From assembly GCA_003241895.1 (NCBI GenBank), contig QBLY01000002.1:223382-287381 (forward strand): DNA of 64,000 nt, read 5' to 3'. Shown one piece after another: positions 17,009 to 27,209 of the stretch. Each line of letters opens with the position of its first letter. Position 1 is the stretch's first letter. A model generated the notes under the pieces. That model searched no databases, had not been told where the DNA came from, and saw only the letters and a program-made list of their open reading frames with translations. Source of the DNA: Lysobacteraceae bacterium. Its GTDB lineage: Bacteria; Pseudomonadota; Gammaproteobacteria; Xanthomonadales; Xanthomonadaceae. The position numbers and the translations under genes were made by a program.

Positions 17009-18352
17009 ATGGCCGATCTGTTGGAAGCACGCGTGCCGGATATCGGCGACGACAAGGATGTGCCGGTGATCGAGCTGCTGGTGCAGCCCGGTGACACGGT
17101 GAAGAAGGACCAGGGCCTGGTGACGCTGGAGTCCGACAAGGCCACCATGGAAGTGCCGTCGCCGTTCGACGGCGTAGTGCGCGAGCTCAGGGTCAAGGTC
17201 GGCGACGCGCTGTCGGAGGGTTCGGTGGTGGCATTGATCGAGCCTGCGGCTACCGAGGTGGCCACTTCCACGCCCGCGCCCGCTGACGCTCCGCCTGCGG
17301 CCGCGCCGGCCGCATCGGTAGCGCCCGCTGCGCCTGCTGCGCCTGCCGCATCCGCCCCCAGCGTGGCGGCCAGTGCCCCGGTGCCTGTCGCTGTCCCAAT
17401 GCCCACCCGCACGCCGCCCGTGGCGTTCGACGCGCAGTCGCTGCTGCCGGGCACTGTGCCGCACGCCAGCCCGGCGGTGCGTCTTTTCGCGCGCGAACTG
17501 GGCGTGGACCTGGCCCAGGTCACCGGCAGTGCCCGTGCCGGCCGAATCAGCAAGGAAGACGTACAGGGCTTCGTCAAGGCGGCCCTGGCCGGCGGCGGCG
17601 CACCGCGCACGGCAGGCGGCGGCGGGCTCGACCTGATCCCGTGGCCGAAGGTCGACTTCGCCAAGTTCGGCAGCATCGAAAGCCGGCCGCTCACCCGCAT
17701 CCAGAAGCTCAGCGGCGCCAACCTGGCGCGCAACTGGGCCATGATCCCGCACGTCACCCAGAACGACGACGCCGACATTACCGAAATGGAGGCGTTCCGA
17801 AAGAGGCTGGGTGAAGAGCACAAGGACACCAAGATCACGCCGCTGGTGTTCCTGATCAAGGCCGCGGTGGCCGCGTTGAAGAAGTTCCCGAACTTCAACG
17901 CCTCGCTCGACGGCGACAGCCTGGTGCTCAAGCAGTACTTCCATATCGGCATCGCGGTGGACACGCCCGACGGCCTGGTGGTGCCAGTGATTCGCGACGC
18001 CGACCGCAAGGGGCTGCTGGAGTTGGCCAGGGAGCTGGGCGAGATCAGCGCCAAGGCCCGTGACAAGAAGCTGTCGTCGGCCGACATGCAGGGCGGCTGC
18101 TTCTCGATCAGCTCGCTGGGCGGCATTGGCGGCACCGGCTTCACGCCGATCATCAATGCGCCCGAAGTCGCCATCCTGGGCGTCTCACGCAGCGCCATGA
18201 AGCCGGTCTGGAACGGCAGTGCGTTCGAGCCGCGCCTGCTGCTGCCGCTGAGCCTGAGCTATGACCACCGCGTGATCGACGGTGCCGCCGCGGCGCGCTT
18301 CACCGCCTACCTGGGGCAGGTGCTCGGCGACCTGCGCCGGCTGCTGCTGTGA
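17009..18352 (+). CDS. aceF: Pyruvate dehydrogenase E2 (dihydrolipoyl acetyltransferase)
   Basis: 447 residues from the ATG at 17009, with AGGTGG just upstream. One lipoyl domain (residues 1-80) has the lipoylation lysine in LESDKATMEVP, then an Ala/Pro linker (about 85-145), an E3/E1-binding domain (ASPAVRLFARELGVDL, about 150-185) and the catalytic domain (about 220-447) with the SYDHRVIDGA histidine. It transfers acetyl groups to CoA in the pyruvate dehydrogenase complex. Enterobacterial E2 often has three lipoyl domains; a single one is common elsewhere. The aceE gene is not in the window. The stop overlaps the mscS start (GTGA). Confidence 0.94.
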   Translation: MADLLEARVPDIGDDKDVPVIELLVQPGDTVKKDQGLVTLESDKATMEVPSPFDGVVRELRVKVGDALSEGSVVALIEPAATEVATSTPAPADAPPAAAPAASVAPAAPAAPAASAPSVAASAPVPVAVPMPTRTPPVAFDAQSLLPGTVPHASPAVRLFARELGVDLAQVTGSARAGRISKEDVQGFVKAALAGGGAPRTAGGGGLDLIPWPKVDFAKFGSIESRPLTRIQKLSGANLARNWAMIPHVTQNDDADITEMEAFRKRLGEEHKDTKITPLVFLIKAAVAALKKFPNFNASLDGDSLVLKQYFHIGIAVDTPDGLVVPVIRDADRKGLLELARELGEISAKARDKKLSSADMQGGCFSISSLGGIGGTGFTPIINAPEVAILGVSRSAMKPVWNGSAFEPRLLLPLSLSYDHRVIDGAAAARFTAYLGQVLGDLRRLLL

Positions 18353-19440
18353 CGGCTGCCGCGCCGCCGGCGGCAGCGCAGGAGGCAGGCGCGTTCGATG
18401 CGGTAGCAGCGCAGCTGGGTGGCGCCTGGGAGTATGAGCTGGCGCGTCTGGGCGAGGTATCGATCACGGCGGGCGGCATCGTTGCCGCGGTGCTGGTCTT
18501 CATCGTCGCGTGGCTCGCTTCGTGGCTGTTTCGAAAGGCGCTGGTGCGTTTTGTCCGCCGCGAGGGCGCGCAGGACCGCAACGCCATCGTCTACGCGGTG
18601 GGGCGCGTGGCGCACTACATCCTGCTGCTGGTTGCGATGCTGGTGGCGCTGGAGCTGCTCGGCGTGCCCGCCAGCCGCTTCGCCGTGTTCGCCGGCGCGC
18701 TGGGCGTGGGCCTGGGCTTCGGCCTGCAGGCGATCTTCAACAACTTCGTGTCCGGCCTGATCCTGCTGTTCGACCGCAGCCTGAAGGTGGGCGATTTCGT
18801 CGAACTCGAGTCCGGCGTGCACGGCGAGGTCACCGACATCAACATCCGCGCCACCCGCATCACCACCAACGACAACATCGACATCCTGGTCCCCAACTCG
18901 GAGTTCGTCAGCGGCCGGGTGGTGAACTGGACGCACCGCGAAGTGTCGCGGCGGCTGAAGATTCCGTTTGGCGTGGCCTACGGCAGCGACAAGGAAACCG
19001 TGAAGAAAGCCGCCCTTGAGGCTGCCTGCAAGGTCCCGTTCACCCTGGCCCAGGAAGGTCCGCGGCGCCCGCAGGTCTGGTTGGCGGGGTTCGGCGACTC
19101 GAGCCTGGAGTTCGAGCTGGTGGTCTGGCTGACCGCCGAAGCCACCAAGCGGCCGTCGGCCGTCAAGGCCGCGTACAACTGGGAGCTTGAGACGGCGCTG
19201 GCCCGCCACGGGCTGGAAATTCCGTTCCCGCAGCGCGACCTGAACCTGCGCAGCGCCTTCGGCCTGCAGGGTGGTGACGCCCTGGCGGCGCTGGGCCGGG
19301 GCCCGGTGCACGAACCGATCAAACCTTCCAGGCCCAAGCCCGCGCCGGTCGCTACCAGTAGCAACGACGCCACCGAAGACGTGGTTCAGGAACTTGATCG
19401 GACGGATACCCCCGCCGAAAACCCATCCACCACAGATTGA
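18349..19440 (+). CDS. MscS-family mechanosensitive channel
   Basis: 363 residues from a GTG that overlaps the aceF stop by 4 nt. There are three transmembrane helices: about residues 40-62, 85-105 and the pore-lining segment FAVFAGALGVGLGFGLQAIFNNFVSG (about 108-133), rich in Gly/Ala as in the MscS pore. The beta domain follows with VGDFVELESGVHGEVTDINIRATRI and the ITTNDNIDILVPNSEF motif, then an alpha/beta C-terminal vestibule. The family releases solutes on hypo-osmotic shock. The tail beyond about 310 is polar and disordered. Its position inside the pyruvate dehydrogenase gene group is unusual. Confidence 0.93.
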   Translation: MTAAAPPAAAQEAGAFDAVAAQLGGAWEYELARLGEVSITAGGIVAAVLVFIVAWLASWLFRKALVRFVRREGAQDRNAIVYAVGRVAHYILLLVAMLVALELLGVPASRFAVFAGALGVGLGFGLQAIFNNFVSGLILLFDRSLKVGDFVELESGVHGEVTDINIRATRITTNDNIDILVPNSEFVSGRVVNWTHREVSRRLKIPFGVAYGSDKETVKKAALEAACKVPFTLAQEGPRRPQVWLAGFGDSSLEFELVVWLTAEATKRPSAVKAAYNWELETALARHGLEIPFPQRDLNLRSAFGLQGGDALAALGRGPVHEPIKPSRPKPAPVATSSNDATEDVVQELDRTDTPAENPSTTD

Positions 19441-19449
19441 GGTAATTCC

Positions 19450-21009
19450 GTGTCCGATTCCCAGCGCGACAAGCCATCCCTGGTGGTACGCCCCGCTACC
19501 CGCGGCGACATCCCGGGCATTGTCGCGCTGTCGCAGCGCACCTACGGCTTGGGCTATTGCTACCAGCCTGAAATGGTGGGCGGGCAGCTGGCGCAGTTCC
19601 CGGAGGGCCAGTTTGTAGCTGTCTACGACGATGTGGTGGTTGGCTATTGCGCAACGTTCCGTATCGCGGAGAAAGTCGCGCTGGTCAAGCACGGCTGGCG
19701 CGAGATCACCGGCGGCGGCTATGCCTCTCGGCACGACCCGGCCGGTGATTGGCTATACGGCATGGAAGTGTGCGTCGACCCGGAGCGCCGTGGCCTGCGC
19801 ATCGGCCGCCGCCTCTACGATCGCCGCAAGCGGCTTTGCCTGCAGCTGGGGCTCAAGGGCATCGTATTCGGCGGGCGCCTCCCGGGCCTGTCCAAGCGCA
19901 TCAAGCAGTTCGGCAGCGCGCAGGCCTACGTGGATGCCGTGAGGGAAGGCAAGGCGCGTGACCTGACGCTGTCGTTCCAGTTGACCAACGATTTCCAGGT
20001 GATCGGCGTTATTCCCGACTACCTGCCGTCCGACCACGAATCACTCGGTTTCGCGTCGCACATGATCTGGCGCAACCCGAGCTTTTCCGACCACCCGGAG
20101 ATCCGCAAGGCGCAGCGCAGCGGCGACCTGCCCGCCGCGGTGCGGGTGGCCACCGTGCAGTACCAGCAGCGCCGCATCAAGAGCTTCGAGGAGTTCGCCA
20201 CCCAGATCGAGTACTTCGTGGACATCGCCGCCGACTACCGCAGCGACTTCGTGGTGTTCCCGGAGCTGATTACGCTGCAGCTGCTTTCGATCGAGAACAA
20301 GCCGCTGTCGCCTTCCGATTCCATCCGCACGCTGACCAAGTACACCGACCAGTTCCGCGAAATGATCCAGAAGCTGGCGGTGTCCTACAACATCAACATC
20401 ATCGGCGGCTCGCACCCGACCCAGATGCCCGATGGCGACATCCACAACATCTGCTACGTCGGCCTGCGCGACGGCTCGCTGCACGAGCGCGAGAAGATCC
20501 ACCCCACCCCGAACGAAGTGCACTGGTGGAAGATCGCCGGCGGCGACAGCGCCGAGGCCATCGCCACCGACTGCGGCCCGATCGGCGTGATGATCTGCTA
20601 CGACTCCGAGTTCCCGGAACTCGCCCGGCACCTGGTGGACCAGGGCGCGATGATCCTGTTCGTGCCCTACTGCACCGACGTGCGCCAGGGCCACCTGCGG
20701 GTGCGCTACTGCTGCCAGGCGCGGGCGGTCGAGAACCAGGTCTACGTGGTCACCTCGGGCAACGTCGGCAACCTGCCGGGCGTGAACAACTTCGACATCC
20801 AGTATGCGCAGAGCTGCATCATCACGCCCTGCGATTTCCCGTTCGCGCCCGAAGGCATCGCCGCCGACACCACGCCCAACGCCGAACAGGTGGCGTTCGC
20901 CGACCTGCGCCTGGACGACCTGATGCAGGCCCGCGCGTCAGGCACCGTGCAGAACCTGCGCGACCGTCGCCACGACCTCTACCAGACCACATGGAAGCGC
21001 CGCGTCTGA
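19450..21009 (+). CDS. Bifunctional GNAT acetyltransferase / carbon-nitrogen hydrolase
   Basis: 519 residues from a GTG at 19450. Residues about 10-190 form a GNAT domain with the acetyl-CoA loop VDPERRGLRIGRRLY. Residues about 230-515 form a nitrilase-superfamily domain whose catalytic triad is complete: Glu in VVFPELITLQ, Lys in EREKIHPTPNE and Cys in VMICYDSEFPE. This fused architecture is known in proteobacteria, but its substrate is undetermined; amide or nitrile hydrolysis linked to N-acetylation is a reasonable guess. It lies between mscS (9 nt) and lpdA (22 nt) on the same strand, so it is probably co-transcribed with the pyruvate dehydrogenase genes. Confidence 0.9.
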   Translation: MSDSQRDKPSLVVRPATRGDIPGIVALSQRTYGLGYCYQPEMVGGQLAQFPEGQFVAVYDDVVVGYCATFRIAEKVALVKHGWREITGGGYASRHDPAGDWLYGMEVCVDPERRGLRIGRRLYDRRKRLCLQLGLKGIVFGGRLPGLSKRIKQFGSAQAYVDAVREGKARDLTLSFQLTNDFQVIGVIPDYLPSDHESLGFASHMIWRNPSFSDHPEIRKAQRSGDLPAAVRVATVQYQQRRIKSFEEFATQIEYFVDIAADYRSDFVVFPELITLQLLSIENKPLSPSDSIRTLTKYTDQFREMIQKLAVSYNINIIGGSHPTQMPDGDIHNICYVGLRDGSLHEREKIHPTPNEVHWWKIAGGDSAEAIATDCGPIGVMICYDSEFPELARHLVDQGAMILFVPYCTDVRQGHLRVRYCCQARAVENQVYVVTSGNVGNLPGVNNFDIQYAQSCIITPCDFPFAPEGIAADTTPNAEQVAFADLRLDDLMQARASGTVQNLRDRRHDLYQTTWKRRV

Positions 21010-21031
21010 GCGGCGACACCCGGAGCCCGAC

Positions 21032-22861
<1,830 letters not shown>

Positions 22862-22873
22862 CGCGGCGCGGAT

Positions 22874-24244
22874 TCAGCGGAAGGCGATCCAGCACACGGT
22901 GCAGATCACCACCAGGCCGATGACGTTGAGCATGGCGCCCTCGCGGAACATGCGCGGGGCGTCCACCAGGCCGCTGCCGTAGGCGATGGCGTTGGGGGCG
23001 GTGGCCACCGGCAGCATGAAGGCGCCGCTGGCCGCCAGCACGGCCGGGAACATCAGCAGCGCCGGGTCCACGCCGATGGCCACGCCCGTGGCGGCGAGGA
23101 TCGGCATCATCAGAACGGCCGTGGCGGTGTTGCTGGCGATTTCCGACATCAGCAGCACCGACGCCACCACCACCACCAGCAGCACCGGCAGCGGCAGCGC
23201 GCCCAAGCCCGACAAATGACCGGCCAAGGCCCCGCTCAGTCCCGATGACTGGAATGCGGTGGCCAGCGCGATGCCGCCGCCGAACAGCACCAGCGCGCCC
23301 CAGGGAATGGTTTCCGCGGTTTCCCAGTCCAGCAGGCGGCCGCCCTTGCCGTCGGACACCACGCACATCACCACCACGGCGATCAGCGCCACCGCGGCGT
23401 CGTTGGCGCCGGGCAAGGAAAACAGTGCGCTCCAGCCGCCGAAGGGTTCGGTGCGGAACACCCAGGCCATCGCCGTGAGCACGAACACCCACAGTACGCG
23501 CCGCTCGCCGGGCGTCCAGGCGCCGCTGTCGGGCAGCACCGCGGCCGGCGTGCCGGCCAGGCCGCGCCCCAGCCACCAGCCCACCATCGGCAGCATCAGC
23601 ACCACCACCGGGATGCCGATCATCATCCAGTCGAGGAAGCCATAGCGGGTGCCCGTGGCTTCGGCATACACCTGCATGAACACCAGGTTGGGCGGCGAGC
23701 CGATCGGCGTGCCCAGGCCGCCTATGCTGGCCGAGTAGGCGATGGCGAGGATCAGCGGCGCCTGCAGCCGCTTGTCGGGATAGTAGTGCAGGATCGCCAG
23801 CGCAACCGGCAGCATCACCAGGGTGGTGGCGGTGTTGGATATCCACATGCTGACCACGCCACAGGCAACGATGAAGCCGTAAAGCAGGCTGCGCCCGCTG
23901 CCGCCTCCGAACGCGCGCACCATGCCCAGCGCGAGGCGGCGGTGCGCACCGCTGCGCTCGAGCGCGCGAGAGAGCATGAAGCCGCCGCCCAGCAGCAATA
24001 TCAACTCATGCCCATAGCTCTGGGCGACCTGTTTGGCATCCAGCACCCCCAGCACGGGAAACAGGCCCAGCGGCAGCAGCGCCGTCACCGGTGCGCGAAC
24101 GGGTTCGAGCACCCACCACAGGGCGCACCAGCCGGTCATGCCGAGCGTGGCAGCCAGCGCATGCGAGCTGCCTTGGCCCACGGCAATGAAATAAAGTGCA
24201 ATCGCCAGCAGCGGCCCGGCCGGCAGCGCGAGCCGGAGAAGCAT
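22874..24244 (-). CDS. DASS (SLC13)-family carboxylate/sodium symporter
   Basis: 456 residues with about 11 hydrophobic segments. Two copies of the Ser-Asn-Thr motif typical of DASS transporters are present: ISNTATTLVM (about residue 135) and IASNTATAVLMM (about 365). Each sits near a re-entrant region, and PIGSPPNLV follows the first. Members move di- or tricarboxylates, usually with sodium. The ATG at 24244 overlaps the stop of mrpG (ATGA), so it is translationally coupled to the last gene of the Mrp sodium/proton antiporter operon. The carried acid cannot be told from sequence. Confidence 0.9.
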   Translation of the reverse strand: MLLRLALPAGPLLAIALYFIAVGQGSSHALAATLGMTGWCALWWVLEPVRAPVTALLPLGLFPVLGVLDAKQVAQSYGHELILLLGGGFMLSRALERSGAHRRLALGMVRAFGGGSGRSLLYGFIVACGVVSMWISNTATTLVMLPVALAILHYYPDKRLQAPLILAIAYSASIGGLGTPIGSPPNLVFMQVYAEATGTRYGFLDWMMIGIPVVVLMLPMVGWWLGRGLAGTPAAVLPDSGAWTPGERRVLWVFVLTAMAWVFRTEPFGGWSALFSLPGANDAAVALIAVVVMCVVSDGKGGRLLDWETAETIPWGALVLFGGGIALATAFQSSGLSGALAGHLSGLGALPLPVLLVVVVASVLLMSEIASNTATAVLMMPILAATGVAIGVDPALLMFPAVLAASGAFMLPVATAPNAIAYGSGLVDAPRMFREGAMLNVIGLVVICTVCWIAFR

Positions 24245-24576
24245 CAGTCCTGGCCTTCCCGGTCCGGTGGTGTCGCCGGTCGCAGCGACGGGTCCAGCGC
24301 CAGCGCCGCCTTGGCCATCAGGTGGGCGCTGACCGGCGCGGTCATGAACAGGAAGAGCGTGATCAGCAGCTCACGCACGCTCGGTTCGCCCTGCATCGCC
24401 TGCCACACCATGGACGCCAGCAGCACGCCGCCCACGCCCAGGGTGCTGGCCTTGGTCGGGCCGTGCAGGCGCTTGAAGAAATCCGACAGCTTCACCATGC
24501 CCCACGAGCCCACCAGGGCAAAGGCGGCGCCGGCGAGCAGCAGGGCGGAGACGAGGATCTCGAGCGCGGCGCTCAT
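24244..24576 (-). CDS. mrpG: Mrp-type Na+/H+ antiporter subunit G
   Basis: 110 residues with three transmembrane helices (about residues 5-25, 40-60, 68-88). The FFKRLHGPTKASTLGVGG loop between helices 1 and 2 is the family hallmark. MrpG is an essential small membrane subunit of the multi-subunit antiporter. The start overlaps the mrpF stop (ATGA), and its own stop overlaps the start of the DASS transporter gene. Confidence 0.93.
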   Translation of the reverse strand: MSAALEILVSALLLAGAAFALVGSWGMVKLSDFFKRLHGPTKASTLGVGGVLLASMVWQAMQGEPSVRELLITLFLFMTAPVSAHLMAKAALALDPSLRPATPPDREGQD

Positions 24577-24842
24577 TCGATGATGTCCCGGCGGATGACG
24601 AACTTCGACAGCACCACGGTGCCGACGAAGCCGAGCATGGCGATGATCACCGCAGCCTCGAAGTAGATCGTGCTGCTTTCGCGCAGGCCTACCAGCACCA
24701 GCAGGGCGATGGTGTTCACGTACATCGTGTCCAGCGCCAGGATGCGATCGGTCACGCCGGGACCGCGCAGCAGGCAGTAGAGGTTCAACGCCATCGCGAC
24801 GGCGAAGGCGCCGATGGCCAGGCTGATGCAGGTCTGGATCAC
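24573..24842 (-). CDS. mrpF: Mrp-type Na+/H+ antiporter subunit F
   Basis: 89 residues from a GTG at 24842 that overlaps the mrpE stop (GTGA); the usual MrpF length is about 90. It has three hydrophobic helices, the RGPGVTDRILALDTM motif between helices 1 and 2, and a short basic tail. It is a small integral subunit of the Mrp complex. A longer in-frame reading on this strand runs through mrpE and is not used. Confidence 0.92.
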   Translation of the reverse strand: MIQTCISLAIGAFAVAMALNLYCLLRGPGVTDRILALDTMYVNTIALLVLVGLRESSTIYFEAAVIIAMLGFVGTVVLSKFVIRRDIIE

Positions 24843-25324
24843 GGGAAGATCTCCCTCAGTGGGGTTTCGTAGCGCTGCTTGATCTGCGCGACGGCGGCGT
24901 CGGCGTCCTCGAGGTGGAAGCAATGCACCAGCAGGTGCCGGCGGTCGCCGCTCAGTTCGGACGACAGGGTGCCGGGCGTCATGGTGATGATGCCGGCCAG
25001 CGCAGCGATGCCATAGGGATTGGTGATTTCCAGCGGCACCCAGACGAAGCCCGGGTGGATGCGCGATTCGCGGCCCAGGATGAGCCGCGCCACCTCGATG
25101 TTCGATATCACGATGTCCCACAGCACGCGCAATCCCAGCCGCGCCGCCAGCAGCGGCCGCTGTACGGGCGCGTGCTCGGTCCGCAGCCGGTCCGCCGCCA
25201 GCGGCAGCACCAGTGCCAGTATCGCAGCGAGCAGCAGGTGCGCTGGTTCCACCGTTGCCACCAGCAGCAGCCACACCACGAACACCGCCAGGCTCATCAT
25301 CGGTGCCGGCAACCAGGACTTCAT
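24839..25324 (-). CDS. mrpE: Mrp-type Na+/H+ antiporter subunit E
   Basis: 161 residues from the ATG at 25324, overlapping the mrpD stop by 4 nt. Two N-terminal membrane helices (about residues 8-50) are followed by a cytoplasmic alpha/beta domain with PYGIAALAGIITMTPGTLSSEL, the signature of MrpE/PhaE. It is required for full antiport activity in studied complexes. It belongs to a run of six genes in which every neighbouring pair overlaps by 1-4 nt. Confidence 0.93.
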   Translation of the reverse strand: MKSWLPAPMMSLAVFVVWLLLVATVEPAHLLLAAILALVLPLAADRLRTEHAPVQRPLLAARLGLRVLWDIVISNIEVARLILGRESRIHPGFVWVPLEITNPYGIAALAGIITMTPGTLSSELSGDRRHLLVHCFHLEDADAAVAQIKQRYETPLREIFP

Positions 25325-26856
25325 GGCGCCACCCCCGGGCGCGGCACGGCGCCGCGAACCTGTTCGATATAGCCCGCCGGTGCCATCAGCTGCGCGCCGG
25401 CGTCCTGTGCGTAGCGCAGCGCCGGCCCGGCAAACAGGCTCAGCGCGACGCCCATCGCCAGCAGCAGGACGGTGGCGCCCACTTCCGCTGCGCGCAGCGG
25501 CGGCACCTGCCCGGGCGCCGCTTCGCCGCTGCCTTCGCGCCAGAACAATTGGCTGCCTGCGCTCGCCAATGCAACCAGCACCAGCAGGCCGGTGACCAGG
25601 ATCACCGGCCAAAGCCAGGTGGCCTGCGGCGCCGGCACCGCGGCCAGCAGCGCGAACTTGCCGATGAAACCCGACAGCGGCGGCAGCCCCGCCACCGACA
25701 CCGCCGCCACCGCAAACATCGTCCCCAGCAAGGCCTTGGGGGCCAAGTGGTCCAGCTTGCGCAGGCTGTCGCCGGCCTTGTCGCGCTGCCTGTGCACCAG
25801 GTCGGCCAGCAGGAACAGGGCGCCGCCCACCAGCGTGCTGTGCACCAGGTAGTACAGGCCCGCACCCACGGCTTCGGCGCTTGCCAGCCCCAGGGCGATG
25901 AACAGCGTCGCGGCCGAGCCAAGCACCAGGTAAGCCGACAGCGTCCGCAGCGACGGCGCCGCCAGGGCACCCAGCGTTGCCAATACCAGGGTGGCCGCGC
26001 CCAGCGGCAGCAGCCACGGCCAGGCCAGGTCGGCCAGCGCACCGGCTTGCGCGCCGAACACCAGGGTGTAGACACGCAGCACGGCATACACGCCCAGCTT
26101 GGTCATCACCGCGAACAGCGCCGCCACTGCCGCCGGGCTGCGCGCGTAGGTGTCGGGCAGCCAGAAGTACAGAGGCAGCAGCGCCGCTTTCGAGCAGAAC
26201 ACCACCAGCAGCAAACCGGCCGCCGCGCGCAGCGGGCCGGCATCCGCGGCCGGCACCTGCGCCACGCGATGCGCCACCTCGGCCATGTTCAGCGCACCGG
26301 TGACGCCGTAGATCAGGCCCACGGCCACCAGGAACAGGGTGGACGCGGCGATGTTGAACGCCACGTACTGCAGGCCGCTGCGCAGCCGCGGACCGCGGCC
26401 GCCGCTGAGCAGCAGCCCGTAGGAAGAGATCAGCAGCACCTCGAAGAACACGAACAGGTTGAACAGGTCGGCGGTGAGGAAGGCGCCATTCAGGCCCATC
26501 AGCTGCAGCTGGAACAGCACGTGGAAATGGCTGGCGCGCCGGTCCCAGCCGCCGGTGGCGAACAGCAGGCAGGGCAGGGCGAGCAGGGACGTGGCCACCA
26601 GCATGATCGCGGTGAGGCGGTCCACCGCCAGCGAAATACCCAGGTGCGCGGCCCAGTTGCCGGTCAGGTAGACCGTGGTGCTGCCGTCGTCGGCGTGCCA
26701 GGCCAGCATTGCCGCCAGCGCGATCATGCCCAGGCAGGAAACCAGCCCGATGCTGCGCTGTACGGCGATGCGGCGCGAGCCGATCACCAGCATCACGATG
26801 GCGGCCAGCAGCGGCAGCAGGATCGGCGCGATGACCAGGTGCGCGGTGGGGCTCAT
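25321..26856 (-). CDS. mrpD: Mrp-type Na+/H+ antiporter subunit D
   Basis: 511 residues with about 14 transmembrane helices. It is homologous to the proton-pumping antiporter-like subunits of complex I (NuoM/N). The conserved segment with GGRGPRLRSGLQYVAFN and the CSKAALLPLYFWLPDTY motif carry the charged residues of the proton path. It works with MrpA to exchange cytoplasmic Na+ (or K+/Li+) for H+. Start and stop overlap mrpC and mrpE. Confidence 0.94.
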   Translation of the reverse strand: MSPTAHLVIAPILLPLLAAIVMLVIGSRRIAVQRSIGLVSCLGMIALAAMLAWHADDGSTTVYLTGNWAAHLGISLAVDRLTAIMLVATSLLALPCLLFATGGWDRRASHFHVLFQLQLMGLNGAFLTADLFNLFVFFEVLLISSYGLLLSGGRGPRLRSGLQYVAFNIAASTLFLVAVGLIYGVTGALNMAEVAHRVAQVPAADAGPLRAAAGLLLVVFCSKAALLPLYFWLPDTYARSPAAVAALFAVMTKLGVYAVLRVYTLVFGAQAGALADLAWPWLLPLGAATLVLATLGALAAPSLRTLSAYLVLGSAATLFIALGLASAEAVGAGLYYLVHSTLVGGALFLLADLVHRQRDKAGDSLRKLDHLAPKALLGTMFAVAAVSVAGLPPLSGFIGKFALLAAVPAPQATWLWPVILVTGLLVLVALASAGSQLFWREGSGEAAPGQVPPLRAAEVGATVLLLAMGVALSLFAGPALRYAQDAGAQLMAPAGYIEQVRGAVPRPGVAP

Positions 26857-27209
26857 GCCTGCCCCCCGTCGCGCGGTTCGACGCCGTCCACGTGGTCGCT
26901 GCGGCTGTCAGAACGACTGCGCACGGCGACCACCACCAGCACGGCCGTCATCGCGAACGCGATCACGATGGCCGTCAGCACCAGCGCCTGCGGCAGCGGG
27001 TCGGCGTGGTTGGCCAACGTCGGCGCCAGGCCGTCGCGCAGGATCGGCGGCTTGCCCACCACCAGACGACCCATGCTGAAGATCAGCAGGTTCACGGCAT
27101 ACGAGAGCAGCGTCAGCCCCAGGATGATGTCGAAGCTGCGCGCGCGCAGCAGCAGGTAGACCCCCGCAGCCACCAGCACGCCGATGAAGCTCGCCAATGC
27201 CAGTTCCAT
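26853..27209 (-). CDS. mrpC: Mrp-type Na+/H+ antiporter subunit C
   Basis: 118 residues from the ATG at 27209, which shares its first base with the mrpA stop region. Three helices match NuoK-like MrpC, with the SYAVNLLIFSMGR motif in helix 2 and PLPQALVLTAIVI in helix 3. The C-terminal tail is polar. It is a complex I NuoK homologue in the Mrp complex. Confidence 0.93.
   Translation of the reverse strand: MELALASFIGVLVAAGVYLLLRARSFDIILGLTLLSYAVNLLIFSMGRLVVGKPPILRDGLAPTLANHADPLPQALVLTAIVIAFAMTAVLVVVAVRSRSDSRSDHVDGVEPRDGGQA

Noticed and set aside
24573..25274. Long in-frame version of mrpF starting far upstream
   Set aside because: The extra 144 residues lie within mrpE in another frame and are not similar to MrpF; the GTG at 24842 gives the normal length.
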